A stretch of 64,000 nucleotides of DNA from Planotetraspora mira. GTDB taxonomy: Bacteria > Actinomycetota > Actinomycetes > Streptosporangiales > Streptosporangiaceae. Location of the stretch: assembly GCF_016863275.1 (NCBI RefSeq), contig NZ_BOOO01000004.1, positions 310,001 through 374,000 of the forward strand. The letters run 5' to 3'. Below the pieces are notes generated by a model. That model was not told the origin of the DNA. It did not search any database and saw only the letters and a list, made by a program, of their open reading frames with translations. The position numbers were made by a program, and so were the translations under genes. This document shows, piece by piece, positions 1-7,991 of the stretch; position 1 is the first letter of the stretch, and the number at the start of each line of letters is the position of its first letter.

Positions 1-682
1 AAGCCATTTCCCGAATACGGTCCCAGCGTGCGCGCAGTTCTGCGGCTCCAGCCGGCCCGGGCGTGGTGAGGAACGGCAGCCAGCCGTCTGCGCGTTTGGC
101 AATGCGCTCGACGGCCTTGGCGCTGCCACCGCCGCCCAGCATCACGGGGATTTTCGAAACAGGCTTGGGCAGGACCGAGGCGTTGTCGATGACTACGCGA
201 GGACTCCGGAAGGTCACCGGGTCCGGCCCCCACACGGCATCGAAGACGTCCAGCGTCTCGTCGAGGAAGCGGCCGCGATCCGCTCGGGTGGCGCCAGTGG
301 CCTGGAGTTCGTCGGTGGACCAGCCGGTGCCAATACCTGCGATCATGCGGCCGCCGCTGATCTGATCGATCGTGGCCAGCGTCTTCGCCAGCTGGATGGG
401 TGTGTGGAGTGCAGCGATCAGAACGGAAGTACCGAGGCGCACCTGTTCGGTTGCCACCGCCGCTGCCGTGAGGACTGCCAGGGGGTCGGCGGCCTGCCGC
501 TGGGTTTCCGGCCACGGCACGTTCGGCGGGGCATATGGTTCGGCGGGCGTCTCCGGGAAGAGCAGCCGTTCGTACGTCCACAAACTGGCGTATCCGGCCG
601 CTTCAGCCGTTCTAGCTGCTTCGACCAAGTCGTGTTGTAGGTCTACTCCCAATCTCTGGGGCAGACGAAGTCCGAGTCTCAT
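1..682 (-). CDS. LLM-class F420-dependent oxidoreductase (3' end outside window)
   Basis: Luciferase-like (alpha/beta barrel) hydride-transfer enzyme of the kind that uses coenzyme F420, acting in the cytoplasm on an unknown substrate. The reverse strand reads from an ATG at 682, preceded by GGAGG, for 227 codons and runs off the left edge. It shows the family N-terminus RLGLRLPQ, the signature GGRMIAGIGTGW near residues 105-116, and the downstream VMLGGGG...AKRADGWLP pattern seen in LLM oxidoreductases. A MerR-type promoter drives it, divergent from the merR gene at 849, so it is probably that regulator's target. F420 use is inferred from the family; FMN cannot be excluded. Confidence 0.85.
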   Translation of the reverse strand, partial: MRLGLRLPQRLGVDLQHDLVEAARTAEAAGYASLWTYERLLFPETPAEPYAPPNVPWPETQRQAADPLAVLTAAAVATEQVRLGTSVLIAALHTPIQLAKTLATIDQISGGRMIAGIGTGWSTDELQATGATRADRGRFLDETLDVFDAVWGPDPVTFRSPRVVIDNASVLPKPVSKIPVMLGGGGSAKAVERIAKRADGWLPFLTTPGPAGAAELRARWDRIREMA

Positions 683-800
683 TTGAGACCTCCGATGTAG
701 TCGTGAATGTCGTGCCGCCGCAGGAACTGAGCCGAGCCCCACCTACCCCCGCTTTCCCGGCAGAGGGCAGATTTCGGCTGTTCTCGGCCCACCCAGCGAG

Positions 801-831
801 TCTTAAACACTCACATTGATGTGAAGGTCAA
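801..831 (-). promoter_or_regulatory. MerR-type promoter/operator with long spacer and central dyad
   Basis: On the reverse strand TTGACC (826-831) serves as a -35 box and TTAAGA (801-806) as a -10 box, separated by 19 bp. Between them lies the perfect dyad TCACATTGATGTGA (811-824). A 19-20 bp spacer carrying a dyad is the hallmark of promoters untwisted by MerR regulators. It reads toward the F420-type oxidoreductase and overlaps the region upstream of merR at 849. Confidence 0.7.
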
Positions 832-848
832 GGCGTAGGCTTGAGCAC

Positions 849-1241
849 ATGAGGATCGGAGAGCTCGCGGAGCGTACCGGCGTATCCCGCCGGCTACTGC
901 GCTACTACGAGGAGCAGGGGCTGATCACATCCAGCCGCGCTCTCAATGGTTACCGTGAGTACAAAGAGTCACACGTGGACGTCGTGCTGCAGATCAAGGG
1001 ACTGCTCGATGCCGGGCTGCCGACCCGAATCATTCAGCAACTCCTGCCGTGCCTGGACAAGCCGCAGACCATCTACGTCCCCAATGTGACACCCGAAATG
1101 ATCGTCACACTGCAATGCGAACAAGCTCGGCTGTCCGAACGCATCGAGTCCCTGACCCGCAACAGAGACGCAATCGCCGACTACCTCGACACGGTTCTCA
1201 GCGTCAAGTCAGCGAACGCCAAGAGCAGGGCCACGTCATGA
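849..1241 (+). CDS. MerR family transcriptional regulator
   Basis: A 130-residue DNA-binding activator/repressor. The N-terminus MRIGELAERTGVSRRLLRYY (residues 1-20) is a canonical MerR winged helix-turn-helix, followed by a second wing with GYREY and then a coiled-coil dimerisation helix (about residues 80-115). The C-terminal effector region is short, so the ligand cannot be predicted; the two cysteines (LLPCL, LQCEQ) are not in a recognised metal-binding pattern. It is divergent from the oxidoreductase at 1-682, and the dyad promoter between them is its likely operator. The ATG at 849 lies close to that promoter and has no strong ribosome binding site. Confidence 0.9.
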   Translation: MRIGELAERTGVSRRLLRYYEEQGLITSSRALNGYREYKESHVDVVLQIKGLLDAGLPTRIIQQLLPCLDKPQTIYVPNVTPEMIVTLQCEQARLSERIESLTRNRDAIADYLDTVLSVKSANAKSRATS

Positions 1242-1280
1242 TTTGACGAGCGTCTCGCGGTCGGTCACCCGGCATCGTAG

Positions 1281-1415
1281 ATGCGCGTAGCGCGCAGCAA
1301 GTGGGCGCAAGCCAATCGCGGGCTCTGGACTCAACCTCGGGACTGCATCGCGACTCTCGGAGGTTTCGCCACCGTCGCGTCAGGCGTGACGGCGATTATC
1401 GCGCTGATGAAGTAG
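1281..1415 (+). CDS. Possible 44-residue membrane peptide or gene remnant
   Basis: An ATG at 1281 opens 44 codons ending at TAG 1413-1415. The last 20 residues (GGFATVASGVTAIIALMK) would form a single hydrophobic helix. There is no ribosome binding site, and the ORF overlaps the end of the opposing flavoprotein gene by 36 bp. It may be the tail of a lost gene; no function can be given. Confidence 0.22.
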   Translation: MRVARSKWAQANRGLWTQPRDCIATLGGFATVASGVTAIIALMK

Positions 1416-1946
1416 AGCATCGAGATCATCCAACGATCGCCGCCATGGATATGTATCGATGCGGTCGGCCCCGGTGCTGGGGGCGTGTGGCTCGAACTCG
1501 CCAGGGCCAAGGAGGATTCGAACGCCTTCAGCACGGAGCAGTTCGACAGCCTGCCGGAATGGTGCACGAGTAGCTAGAGCGCTGTTGACGAAGGGCAACA
1601 CCACCACGGGAATGCCGAGTCCTGGTGCTTCAGCGAGGAGCCCGAGAGCGTAGGTATCGGCGATGCCTTGGGCGAACTTGTTGATGGTGTTGTACGTCGC
1701 GGGGGCGACGATGATGGCGTCCGCCCGTGGGGGCTTGGGTTCGTCTGGCTTGCGGTACTGGCTCCGGACGGGGCGGCCGGCCTGCTTTTCCAGCGCGGGG
1801 ACGTCGATGAAGTCGAGCGCGGGCGGGGTGGCGACGATCTGGACGGTCCATCCCTCATCTTGGGCCATGGTGACGAGGCGGCCGACGTCGCCGGCAGGTC
1901 CGGCAGCGCACACGATCACATAGAGAACCTTGCCGGGCTGGGTCAC
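1380..1946 (-). CDS. Flavoprotein (HFCD/PPC-decarboxylase-like family)
   Basis: A 188-residue protein with a Rossmann-like flavin-binding fold of the flavoprotein/phosphopantothenoylcysteine decarboxylase type. The N-terminus VLYVIVCAAGPA carries the first phosphate-binding turn. ADAIIVAPATYNTINKFAQG (about residues 75-94) is the conserved PAT.NT..K.A.G motif of the family, followed by VVVLPFVNSALA. Free-standing copies like this one are common in actinomycete accessory regions and are of unknown reaction; a role in pantothenate synthesis is unlikely. It starts at GTG 1946, overlapping by GTGA the stop of the broken small gene upstream, so the pair was translationally coupled. Confidence 0.85.
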   Translation of the reverse strand: MTQPGKVLYVIVCAAGPAGDVGRLVTMAQDEGWTVQIVATPPALDFIDVPALEKQAGRPVRSQYRKPDEPKPPRADAIIVAPATYNTINKFAQGIADTYALGLLAEAPGLGIPVVVLPFVNSALATRAPFRQAVELLRAEGVRILLGPGEFEPHAPSTGADRIDTYPWRRSLDDLDALLHQRDNRRHA

Positions 1947-2103
1947 GCGGTCACTCCTAGAGATTCGGCGTACTCGTGTGCCTCGCGCCTGACGCTGATG
2001 GGTGCTGTGGTGAGAATCTCGCGGACAAGCCGACGGGTTGCTGGGCGTCTGGTGATCTCCTCAGGGGCGGCTTACGGAAGAGTCCGAACACCCCGGGGAT
2101 CAT
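1943..2103 (-). pseudogene. Frameshifted small gene coupled to the flavoprotein
   Basis: ATG at 2103 opens a frame encoding MIPGVFGLFRKPP. At a run of four C (reverse strand, 2064-2067) the coding-like frame moves, continuing as ITRRPATRRLVREILTTAPI and ending AHEYAESLGVTA at the TGA of 1943-1945. That stop overlaps the flavoprotein GTG. The span is 161 nt, one base short of 54 codons, so restoring one C would give a 53-residue protein. The second half has no start codon of its own. The family was not recognised. A sequencing error in the C run is an alternative to a real mutation. Confidence 0.5.
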
Positions 2104-2231
2104 ACTGATCGACCCAACACCCTCCAAACGTCCTGAACAAATCGGCCTTCGACGGCCAGAATGACGATCCTGGGCCGGAGTACTCTATTGCTGATCTAGC
2201 ACGTAATGGCGACGCCAGGGCGGGGGCGGCG

Positions 2232-2894
2232 ATGAACGCCGAAGACCGGATCGAACGGGCCAAGACGCTCTATGAACGGGCAGTGTTCAGCGGCGACGCC
2301 AGCGTGCTGACCAACGCCGAACGGGGCCTGGACGCGGTGGAGGCCGATGCCGCGTTGGCCCGTGGGCGGATCCTGCATGCGCGGTTTCTCAACGAGCGCG
2401 CCAGCGCCGGCTCGTCACCCGTCGAGGACCCGGCTGAACTGCCGTTGTTTGAGCGCGCGATCGAGCTGTACCGGGCGCTGGGCGACGCGCGCGGCGAGGC
2501 CGAGGCGTTGTTCTGGATCGGCTGCCTCCATCAGGTCATCCGGCGTGACAACGAGACTGCGGTTCCGGAACTGGAGCAGTCCTGCCAGCTGGCGGCGCAG
2601 GTCGGCGACAAGCAGACCCAGTCCGAGGCCCTGCGGCACTTGGGCATCGCGGCACACATGGCCGGTCGGCTGGATGAAGCGCGCGAGCGGCTGGAGGAGT
2701 CGTCGCGGCTGCGCCGGGAGGTCGGGGCCCTGCCGGGCGTGGCCGCCAACATGGTCGGGCTGGCCTACATCGCCGCCGCCCAGGACCGCCGGGCGGACGC
2801 GCTCGCGACACTCGACGAGGCGCACGCAATCGCACAGGCGCATGGCGCCCATGCCATCGTGCGGCAAGTCGAGCAGGCGAGAACGGAGATCTAG
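2232..2894 (+). CDS. TPR-repeat protein
   Basis: A 220-residue, almost wholly helical protein with tetratricopeptide repeats. Helix pairs such as ALGDARGEAEALFWIGCLHQ, TQSEALRHLGIAAHMAGRLD and VAANMVGLAYIAAAQDRRAD show the TPR spacing of small and large residues (about residues 80-205). No signal peptide or membrane helix, so it is a cytoplasmic scaffold or interaction protein; the partner is unknown. It is divergent from the broken small gene/flavoprotein pair with 128 bp between them. The ATG at 2232 follows a G-rich stretch (GGGCGGGGGCGG). Confidence 0.8.
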   Translation: MNAEDRIERAKTLYERAVFSGDASVLTNAERGLDAVEADAALARGRILHARFLNERASAGSSPVEDPAELPLFERAIELYRALGDARGEAEALFWIGCLHQVIRRDNETAVPELEQSCQLAAQVGDKQTQSEALRHLGIAAHMAGRLDEARERLEESSRLRREVGALPGVAANMVGLAYIAAAQDRRADALATLDEAHAIAQAHGAHAIVRQVEQARTEI

Positions 2895-2910
2895 TTAGCC
2901 GCCCCTGGGG

Positions 2911-3030
2911 TCACCACACACCGGGCGCCTTCAGGTACCACGTCACGTGGATGGACGGCTTCGTCTGGATCTGGACCGGCTCCTGACTCTCGTCCTCGAA
3001 CCACAGGGTGAGCCCTTCGGCGCTTGCGTC
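2911..3030 (-). pseudogene. C-terminal remnant of an unidentified gene
   Basis: On the reverse strand 39 codons ending at TGA 2911-2913 encode a protein-like tail, DASAEGLTLWFEDESQ followed by ...SIHVTWYLKAPGVW. An in-frame stop lies just upstream, before the coding-like part, and there is no start codon. It sits between the 3' ends of the TPR gene and the MFS gene, as if a longer gene had been cut off. The family was not recognised. Confidence 0.35.
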
Positions 3031-3101
3031 AGTGGGGAGGAGGCCGCAGGATCGGGCACTCCATCAAGGGCCGTACGCGCGGGGAGAGGCGATTGCCGAG
3101 C

Positions 3102-4388
3102 TCACGAGCCTGGTCGCGCCCGGCGACACCAGCCGCTGAACCGCGTTCCTTGCTCCTTCTCGGCGGCAGCGGCCGTTCCGTGGCGCATCATGCTCGAACC
3201 ATTCTCAGCGACAACGGCGGAGGCGGAGAGAAGAGTCACGGCGGCGAGGCTGCCCCAGAGGGCAGCCGGGCCCTGCGGTGCGAGAGTGGTGATGACCGCC
3301 GGGGAGACCGCGAGGCCGAAACCCGTGGAGAGCTGGAAGCGGGCGAGAGCGCCTCCCAGGGCAGGGGCCGGGGCGAGTGCGGTGACGAGCGCGGTGGCGC
3401 TGCCTGCATAGATGATCTCGCCGAGGGTGCAGACCACGGACACCGCGGCGATGGCCGGGGCACCCCAGCCGTGTCCCAGTGAGGTGGCGGCGAGGAAGCC
3501 GAGGTAGGACGCGGTGAGCACCAAGCCGGCGAATGCCAGCACGGACCGGCGGGGGAAACGTGACGTCAGGAGGGTGACCGGAACCTGCAGGGTGACCACC
3601 AGCACCGTGTTGGCCACAAAGATGGCCGCCGACCACACCGGGGAGGCGTGCATCTGCGTCACCAGGACCAGAGGGAGGGCGACTTCGGGGACGTTGAGGC
3701 AGAAGACGTAGATCACGTTGGCGGCCAGCAGCGCACGCATCCGGGGTGTCGGCTCGTCGTCCCTGTCCTCGGCAGCGGCAGCGGCCGGACGCGCGTGCAC
3801 GTGGACCGACCACGCCAAGGCCGCCGCCGCGAGGTAGGCGAGCCCGGTCACGCCTGCCAACGTTCTCAATGCGGTGGTTCCGCCCGCCAGGCAGGCGGTG
3901 GCGACGAGTGCACCAGCACCCAGGGCGGCGTTGCGCAGGGCGCGGCCCCCTGCGAGGGCGGCGTCGCGTTCCCGGCCGTGGGCGACCGTGGCCACGAGGG
4001 CGGCGTGGGCGGCCGGCCATGCCTGGTTGCCGATGCCGAGGAAGAGCGCCGCTGTCGCGAACAGCCAGACGTTCCCCGTCGGCGTTGCCAGCAGCAGCGC
4101 CACGCCCAGTACCCGCACCAGCATCGATGCCGCCACAACCGTGCTGCGTGCGCCCTGGTCCAGCCATCGGCCCACCACAGGCATGCACACCAGGCCCGCG
4201 ACGACGCCGGCCGTCATGGCGGTGCCAGTGACCGGCGTGGACAGCCTCAGCACCGTTACTCCGTAGAGCAGCAGAAAGGGCCGCAGCAGACCGGTGCCGA
4301 GCGCGTCCACGGCCAGGGCGACGGCGTAGCGGGGGCCTCCGGAGGCATAGAGGAGGGCGCGGGGCTGGATTCTGGTGGTGGTTGCCAT
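3102..4388 (-). CDS. MFS transporter
   Basis: Major facilitator superfamily membrane transporter, 428 residues, with about 12 hydrophobic helices in two halves separated by a charged loop (AAAAEDRDDEPTPRMRA, near the middle). The helix 2-3 loop contains GRWLDQGARS, the MFS motif A region. Substrate unknown; efflux is likely given the dedicated regulator. Upstream in-frame codons extend to 4511, but the ATG at 4388 (MATTTRIQPR) fits family N-termini and leaves the operator at 4425-4453 outside the gene. It is divergent from the ArsR-like regulator at 4489. The C-terminal 30 residues are polar and of low complexity. Confidence 0.88.
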   Translation of the reverse strand: MATTTRIQPRALLYASGGPRYAVALAVDALGTGLLRPFLLLYGVTVLRLSTPVTGTAMTAGVVAGLVCMPVVGRWLDQGARSTVVAASMLVRVLGVALLLATPTGNVWLFATAALFLGIGNQAWPAAHAALVATVAHGRERDAALAGGRALRNAALGAGALVATACLAGGTTALRTLAGVTGLAYLAAAALAWSVHVHARPAAAAAEDRDDEPTPRMRALLAANVIYVFCLNVPEVALPLVLVTQMHASPVWSAAIFVANTVLVVTLQVPVTLLTSRFPRRSVLAFAGLVLTASYLGFLAATSLGHGWGAPAIAAVSVVCTLGEIIYAGSATALVTALAPAPALGGALARFQLSTGFGLAVSPAVITTLAPQGPAALWGSLAAVTLLSASAVVAENGSSMMRHGTAAAAEKEQGTRFSGWCRRARPGS

Positions 4389-4424
4389 GGCGCCTACGGT
4401 TGTGCCGGGCCGCCGGATGCGGCA

Positions 4425-4453
4425 CGTCGGTTGACGGACATCGTCAACCGACG
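4425..4453. promoter_or_regulatory. 12-bp inverted repeat operator between MFS gene and ArsR-like gene
   Basis: CGTCGGTTGACG (4425-4436) and CGTCAACCGACG (4442-4453) form a perfect inverted repeat around GACAT. It lies in the 100-bp gap between divergent transporter and regulator genes, so it is the likely binding site of the 4489 regulator. Confidence 0.65.
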
Positions 4454-4488
4454 CCGCCGCCAGCCGTCCGACCAGCAATGATGGGGGG

Positions 4489-5574
4489 ATGACGCTGCGC
4501 ATCGACATCACCGGGCTGCCGGCCGAGCGGCTGCGGTTCGCCGCCTCCCCGCTGGCCGAGTTGACCGCGATGTTGCACGTCCTGGCCGAACCCGGGCATC
4601 ACCCGCGGCTGGCCGGCTGGGCCGGGGAAGTCTGGTCCGGGCTGCGGCCGGAGCTGGCCGAGCGGTTGCGGGAGGCGGAGTTCCTCTGGCGTTCCTCACG
4701 AGCCGATTTCCTGGTCCCCGCCCGACCTCGGCAGACCCTCGCCGAGGAGTTGGACGATGTGGACCGGATCGACGACGAGACCTATGTGGCCGCCGCGCTC
4801 ACCACCACGTGCGGCAGCAATCGGGTCCACTTCGCCGCGCCGTCGCCGCTCTCTGACGCAACCGCGCGCGAGCGGGCCCTGGACCTGGCCCAGGCCCGCG
4901 GCGCACTCCAAGAAGCATTCGCGGAGCGGCTGCTCGCGGACCCGGCCGCGGTGCGGGCGCGTGTGCGCCACACCCTCGAACAGTGCGCAGAGGCGTTCTT
5001 CGACGCCGCCTGGGCGCGCGTCTCCGTGCGACTGGCCACCGACCTGCGTCTCAAGAACGACCTGCTGAAACGCCAGGGCATCGGGGCCGCACTCTCCTCG
5101 GTCTCCGGCGCCGTAACCTTGGCATCGGACGGCGACTGCATCATCGTGGACAAGCTGCAGGACAACGCAACCGCCGCACACGGCACCGGGGTCACCTTCA
5201 TCCCCAGCGACTTCGGCCGCCCGCATCTGGTGGTGATCCACGCGCCTGGATGGCAGCCGGTGGTGCAGTATCCCGTGGCCGAGCCGAGTCCGTCAGAGCC
5301 GGTACCGCTGGAAACGGTCACCCTCCGGCTGGAGGCACTCGCACATCCGGTACGAATGCGGCTGCTGCGCACCCTGGCCCGCGGCCCGCACACCACCGGC
5401 GAACTGGCCCACGCCTGGGAGCTCTCTCCCCCGGAGGTCTCCCGCCACCTCGCCGTCCTGCGCCGCGCGGGCCTCCTCACAACCCGGCGGCGCGGGCGCT
5501 ACGTCCACTACACCCTCAATCTGCCCGAGATGACGACGCTGGGCACAGACCTGCTGGCGGCCGTCCTGCGCTAA
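4489..5574 (+). CDS. ArsR-like winged-helix regulator with DUF5937-type N-terminus
   Basis: A 361-residue regulator. The last 85 residues (LEALAHPVRMRLLRTLARGP ... SPPEVSRHLAVLRRAGLL ... RRGRYVHYTLN) are an ArsR-type winged helix. The N-terminal 270 residues resemble the DUF5937 module found ahead of such HTH domains in actinomycetes, probably a sensing region. No metal-binding CxC motif of classical ArsR is seen, so a metal ligand is unlikely. It is divergent from the MFS gene and probably represses it through the inverted repeat at 4425-4453. The ATG follows GGGGGG at short distance. Confidence 0.85.
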   Translation: MTLRIDITGLPAERLRFAASPLAELTAMLHVLAEPGHHPRLAGWAGEVWSGLRPELAERLREAEFLWRSSRADFLVPARPRQTLAEELDDVDRIDDETYVAAALTTTCGSNRVHFAAPSPLSDATARERALDLAQARGALQEAFAERLLADPAAVRARVRHTLEQCAEAFFDAAWARVSVRLATDLRLKNDLLKRQGIGAALSSVSGAVTLASDGDCIIVDKLQDNATAAHGTGVTFIPSDFGRPHLVVIHAPGWQPVVQYPVAEPSPSEPVPLETVTLRLEALAHPVRMRLLRTLARGPHTTGELAHAWELSPPEVSRHLAVLRRAGLLTTRRRGRYVHYTLNLPEMTTLGTDLLAAVLR

Positions 5575-5776
5575 GCAGCTGCGGTATGCCACAACACGGG
5601 GCGACTGCCGCTTTCGCAGCATCGTCCGACTCAGCTCCGCACGCTTACCTGGTCAGGGTGAGTTACCCCTGGTTTCCACCGCTGATGGACTCGTACGAGC
5701 GGCTCGGTTCAGACAGCATTGACCAGCGTTAAGGTCTGTTCTCTTCGACGAGGCACCCAAGTAGCGAAGGCACGAC

Positions 5777-6301
5777 ATGGATGTCGATCACATCATCGAG
5801 CAACTCGACACCGTCGTACGCGCTCTCCTTGCGGACTTCGAGAGCAAGTACGGGTACCCGCCAGGCACTAATGCGACGGTGCTGAGCGATGGAGACGAAG
5901 AGCTCCGTGTCTTGTCGCAGCAGCTAGGAGCTCCCCTCCCATCTGACATATCAGCCTTCTTTAGCGCCATCGCCGAAGTGAGTCTTCCGGACTTGTGGAA
6001 CGGCTACTTCATCGAGCTGCACAGCTCCCAGGACCCGAGGTTCATCCGCCATGGCGCCACAATTCAGGAAGTGATGATCGTCGCTTCGAACGGTGGCGGC
6101 GTGCTCTACGCGGCTCCCTTGCCTGATGGTCGGCCGATCCTGGCGCTACCGAACAGTGCAATCCAGAACGGCATCTACGATGCCGACGTCACAGGCTTCG
6201 GACCAGTAGCCGCCAATCTCGACGAGTTCATGCGAACGTTGATCGCCGCAGCACTCGCTGAGGATTCCATAGATCCATTCGACCCGTACCAGCAGAACTA
6301 A
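5777..6301 (+). CDS. SMI1/KNR4 (SUKH) family protein, probable immunity protein
   Basis: A 174-residue acidic protein with SUKH-superfamily features: LGAPLPSDISAFFSAIAEVS (about residues 50-69) matches the LP..l..fl...nG segment, followed by VASNGGGVLYAAPLPDGRPI and a C-terminal LDEFMRTLI helix. SUKH proteins commonly neutralise nuclease or deaminase toxins of contact-dependent or polymorphic systems; no such toxin is in the window. Base composition is less GC-rich than the flanks, and codon use includes AT-ending codons. Immunity function is inference from the family. Confidence 0.7.
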   Translation: MDVDHIIEQLDTVVRALLADFESKYGYPPGTNATVLSDGDEELRVLSQQLGAPLPSDISAFFSAIAEVSLPDLWNGYFIELHSSQDPRFIRHGATIQEVMIVASNGGGVLYAAPLPDGRPILALPNSAIQNGIYDADVTGFGPVAANLDEFMRTLIAAALAEDSIDPFDPYQQN

Positions 6302-6493
6302 TTCGCCAAGTCCACAAAGCAGAGCGGACTGACCTCCACGGCCAACGATTACCACGAAGCAACCTCACGACGACGCCACTGCGGTGTACTGCATAGCCTG
6401 ATATCTGGTTCACGCGTATTTCTTTTATGAGTGAAGCAGAGACAGTAATGTTCGACCTCCAACTCCCCGATCGAAGATGAAGGAGGCGCCGAA

Positions 6494-6865
6494 ATGCCTG
6501 GTTCGCCCGAAATTTGCGAACGTCGCGATAGGGCGTTAGGGGAAGCCGAACATGGGCTACGAGAGGCCTACGGAGACATAATCAGAGAAGTCTTTTCGTA
6601 TGGCGCATTAGAGATTGATCCTCGCCATTTGGTCGTGTGGATACTGCTCGACATCTCGCCAGACGAGCTTCCTAGCTGGTTCTTTCCGGACAGGGTCCCG
6701 CTGGACGACGAAGAAGGACTAGTAGCTCAAGTGCGTGAAATGCGCAGTCTTGTAATCGCTTGCTTCCAAGAGGCGCAGTGGCCGAACCCGGAGAACCTGA
6801 GAGTGGGCTTCGAATCACGCGAGAGGGTTATAAGTGGCGGCGGGGGCTGGGTCTATTTCCATTAG
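6494..6865 (+). CDS. Hypothetical protein, possible second immunity-type protein
   Basis: A 123-residue acidic protein of a family I cannot name with certainty. Visible blocks are IDPRHLVVWILLDISPDELP (about residues 41-60), an amphipathic helix LVAQVREMRSLVIACFQEAQWP, and a C-terminal RVGFESRERVISGGGGWVYF. Small acidic proteins with this kind of layout often follow polymorphic toxins as immunity genes, and the SUKH gene lies 190 bp upstream. There is a GAAGGAGG ribosome binding site before ATG 6494. The gene is clearly lower in GC than the rest of the window, a sign of transfer. Confidence 0.55.
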   Translation: MPGSPEICERRDRALGEAEHGLREAYGDIIREVFSYGALEIDPRHLVVWILLDISPDELPSWFFPDRVPLDDEEGLVAQVREMRSLVIACFQEAQWPNPENLRVGFESRERVISGGGGWVYFH

Positions 6866-7439
6866 ATTATTGGATGGATATATAAAAACCGGGCTTGACG
6901 AAACTCTTTGGTATCGGCCGAATCGATGCCTTACGAGAGCATGGAACCCTGATTGAAACATTCGAGTCGCGGACTCGACATCCGAGATCATTCGGATAGA
7001 CGACGAATAAGAGCGCCTGCATTTGTCACATATTTCCGCTGATCCATTCCCAACTCGCCTGATCGCCACAGTAGTGATATTCACACCGTCATCAGTACGA
7101 TCGTCAGCGCTCTCGAGTCAAGCTTCCAGGACGAGTTCGACAGGCCAATCCCTGAACCGGAAGGAGACTGCCAACGTCCCTACCGCACGCAACAGATTCG
7201 CGTCAGCCCCTGGGCTCCGAGAGGGCGGTTCAAGGCACGCTGATCCCGTCTGCCTCGATTCACCGCAATAGGACGGCAGCGGTTCAGCCTGCTCAGAGGG
7301 CCATCGGATTAGAAGTGGATCACCGTTTCTGGGCCTGGGGACGCGCTGACCTGCGGGTGATCGCTCGGTCCCTCTCGGCTGGAGCAAGGTCATTCCGGGC
7401 ATGTTCCGGATCTTGTTCCTGTATGACGACCAGGGGTGA
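6866..7439. other. Gene-free, lower-GC stretch
   Basis: This 574-bp interval contains AT-rich runs (for example near 6868-6890) and no reading frame with coding-like codon use on either strand. Short ORFs here lack ribosome binding sites and recognisable sequence. It may be decayed accessory DNA. Confidence 0.5.
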
Positions 7440-7991
7440 TCAGGTCTGCCTCAGCCGCTTAGGATCCGCGCGCTTGCGGTACAGCACGCACCGGCGCAGC
7501 GGACCGTCGTCCACCTCGGGGTCGTCGAAGTCCTCAGTCGGGTCCGTGGTCATGCCGATCCGGCGCATCACGGCCTGCGAGCGCACGTTCGTCCTTGTGG
7601 TTACCGCCAAGATCTCGGTCAACCCGAGCTTGTCAAAGCCGTATTGCAACACCGCGAGCGCCGCCTCCGTGGCGTACCCGTGCCCCCAAGCCGACCGGGA
7701 CAGTCGCCAGCCAACCTCCACGCCGGTGAACGGCATTCCCTCATCCACCACGTCGAGGCCAGTGAACCCGATGAACTCCCCCGTGTCGCGAACCTCCACA
7801 GCCCAGAAGCTGAAGCCGTTCCGGTCTAGGTCTTCCTGGAAACTGCGCATCGAGGCCGCGGCCTGCTCCGAAGTAAGAAGCGGCCCGAGGTGCTCTCGGA
7901 CCTCCGGGTCGGCGTTCATGGCCGCCCACGGCGACAGGTCGGAGTCTCGCCAGTCCCGCAGGGTGAGTCGCTCGGTGTTGATTTCTACCAT
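7440..7991 (-). CDS. GNAT acetyltransferase, RimJ/RimL type
   Basis: A 183-residue N-acetyltransferase (acetyl-CoA to an amine on a protein, peptide or small molecule). It starts with the subfamily hallmark ERLTLRDWRDSDL and continues with VEVGWRLSRSAWGHGYATEA (about residues 91-110), where WGHGYATEA is the acetyl-CoA pyrophosphate-binding motif A. It ends with NVRSQAVMRRIGM, the typical N..S..vmeklGm motif B. Target unknown. Monocistronic, facing away from the hypothetical gene at 6494. Confidence 0.88.
   Translation of the reverse strand: MVEINTERLTLRDWRDSDLSPWAAMNADPEVREHLGPLLTSEQAAASMRSFQEDLDRNGFSFWAVEVRDTGEFIGFTGLDVVDEGMPFTGVEVGWRLSRSAWGHGYATEAALAVLQYGFDKLGLTEILAVTTRTNVRSQAVMRRIGMTTDPTEDFDDPEVDDGPLRRCVLYRKRADPKRLRQT

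Noticed and set aside
1282-1296. TGCGCG-TAG-CGCGCA hairpin after merR
   Set aside because: A six-bp stem with no T run in a GC-rich region is not enough to call a terminator.
7023-7402. Short ORFs in the 6866-7439 interval
   Set aside because: No ribosome binding sites, no coding-like codon use, and no family resemblance on either strand.
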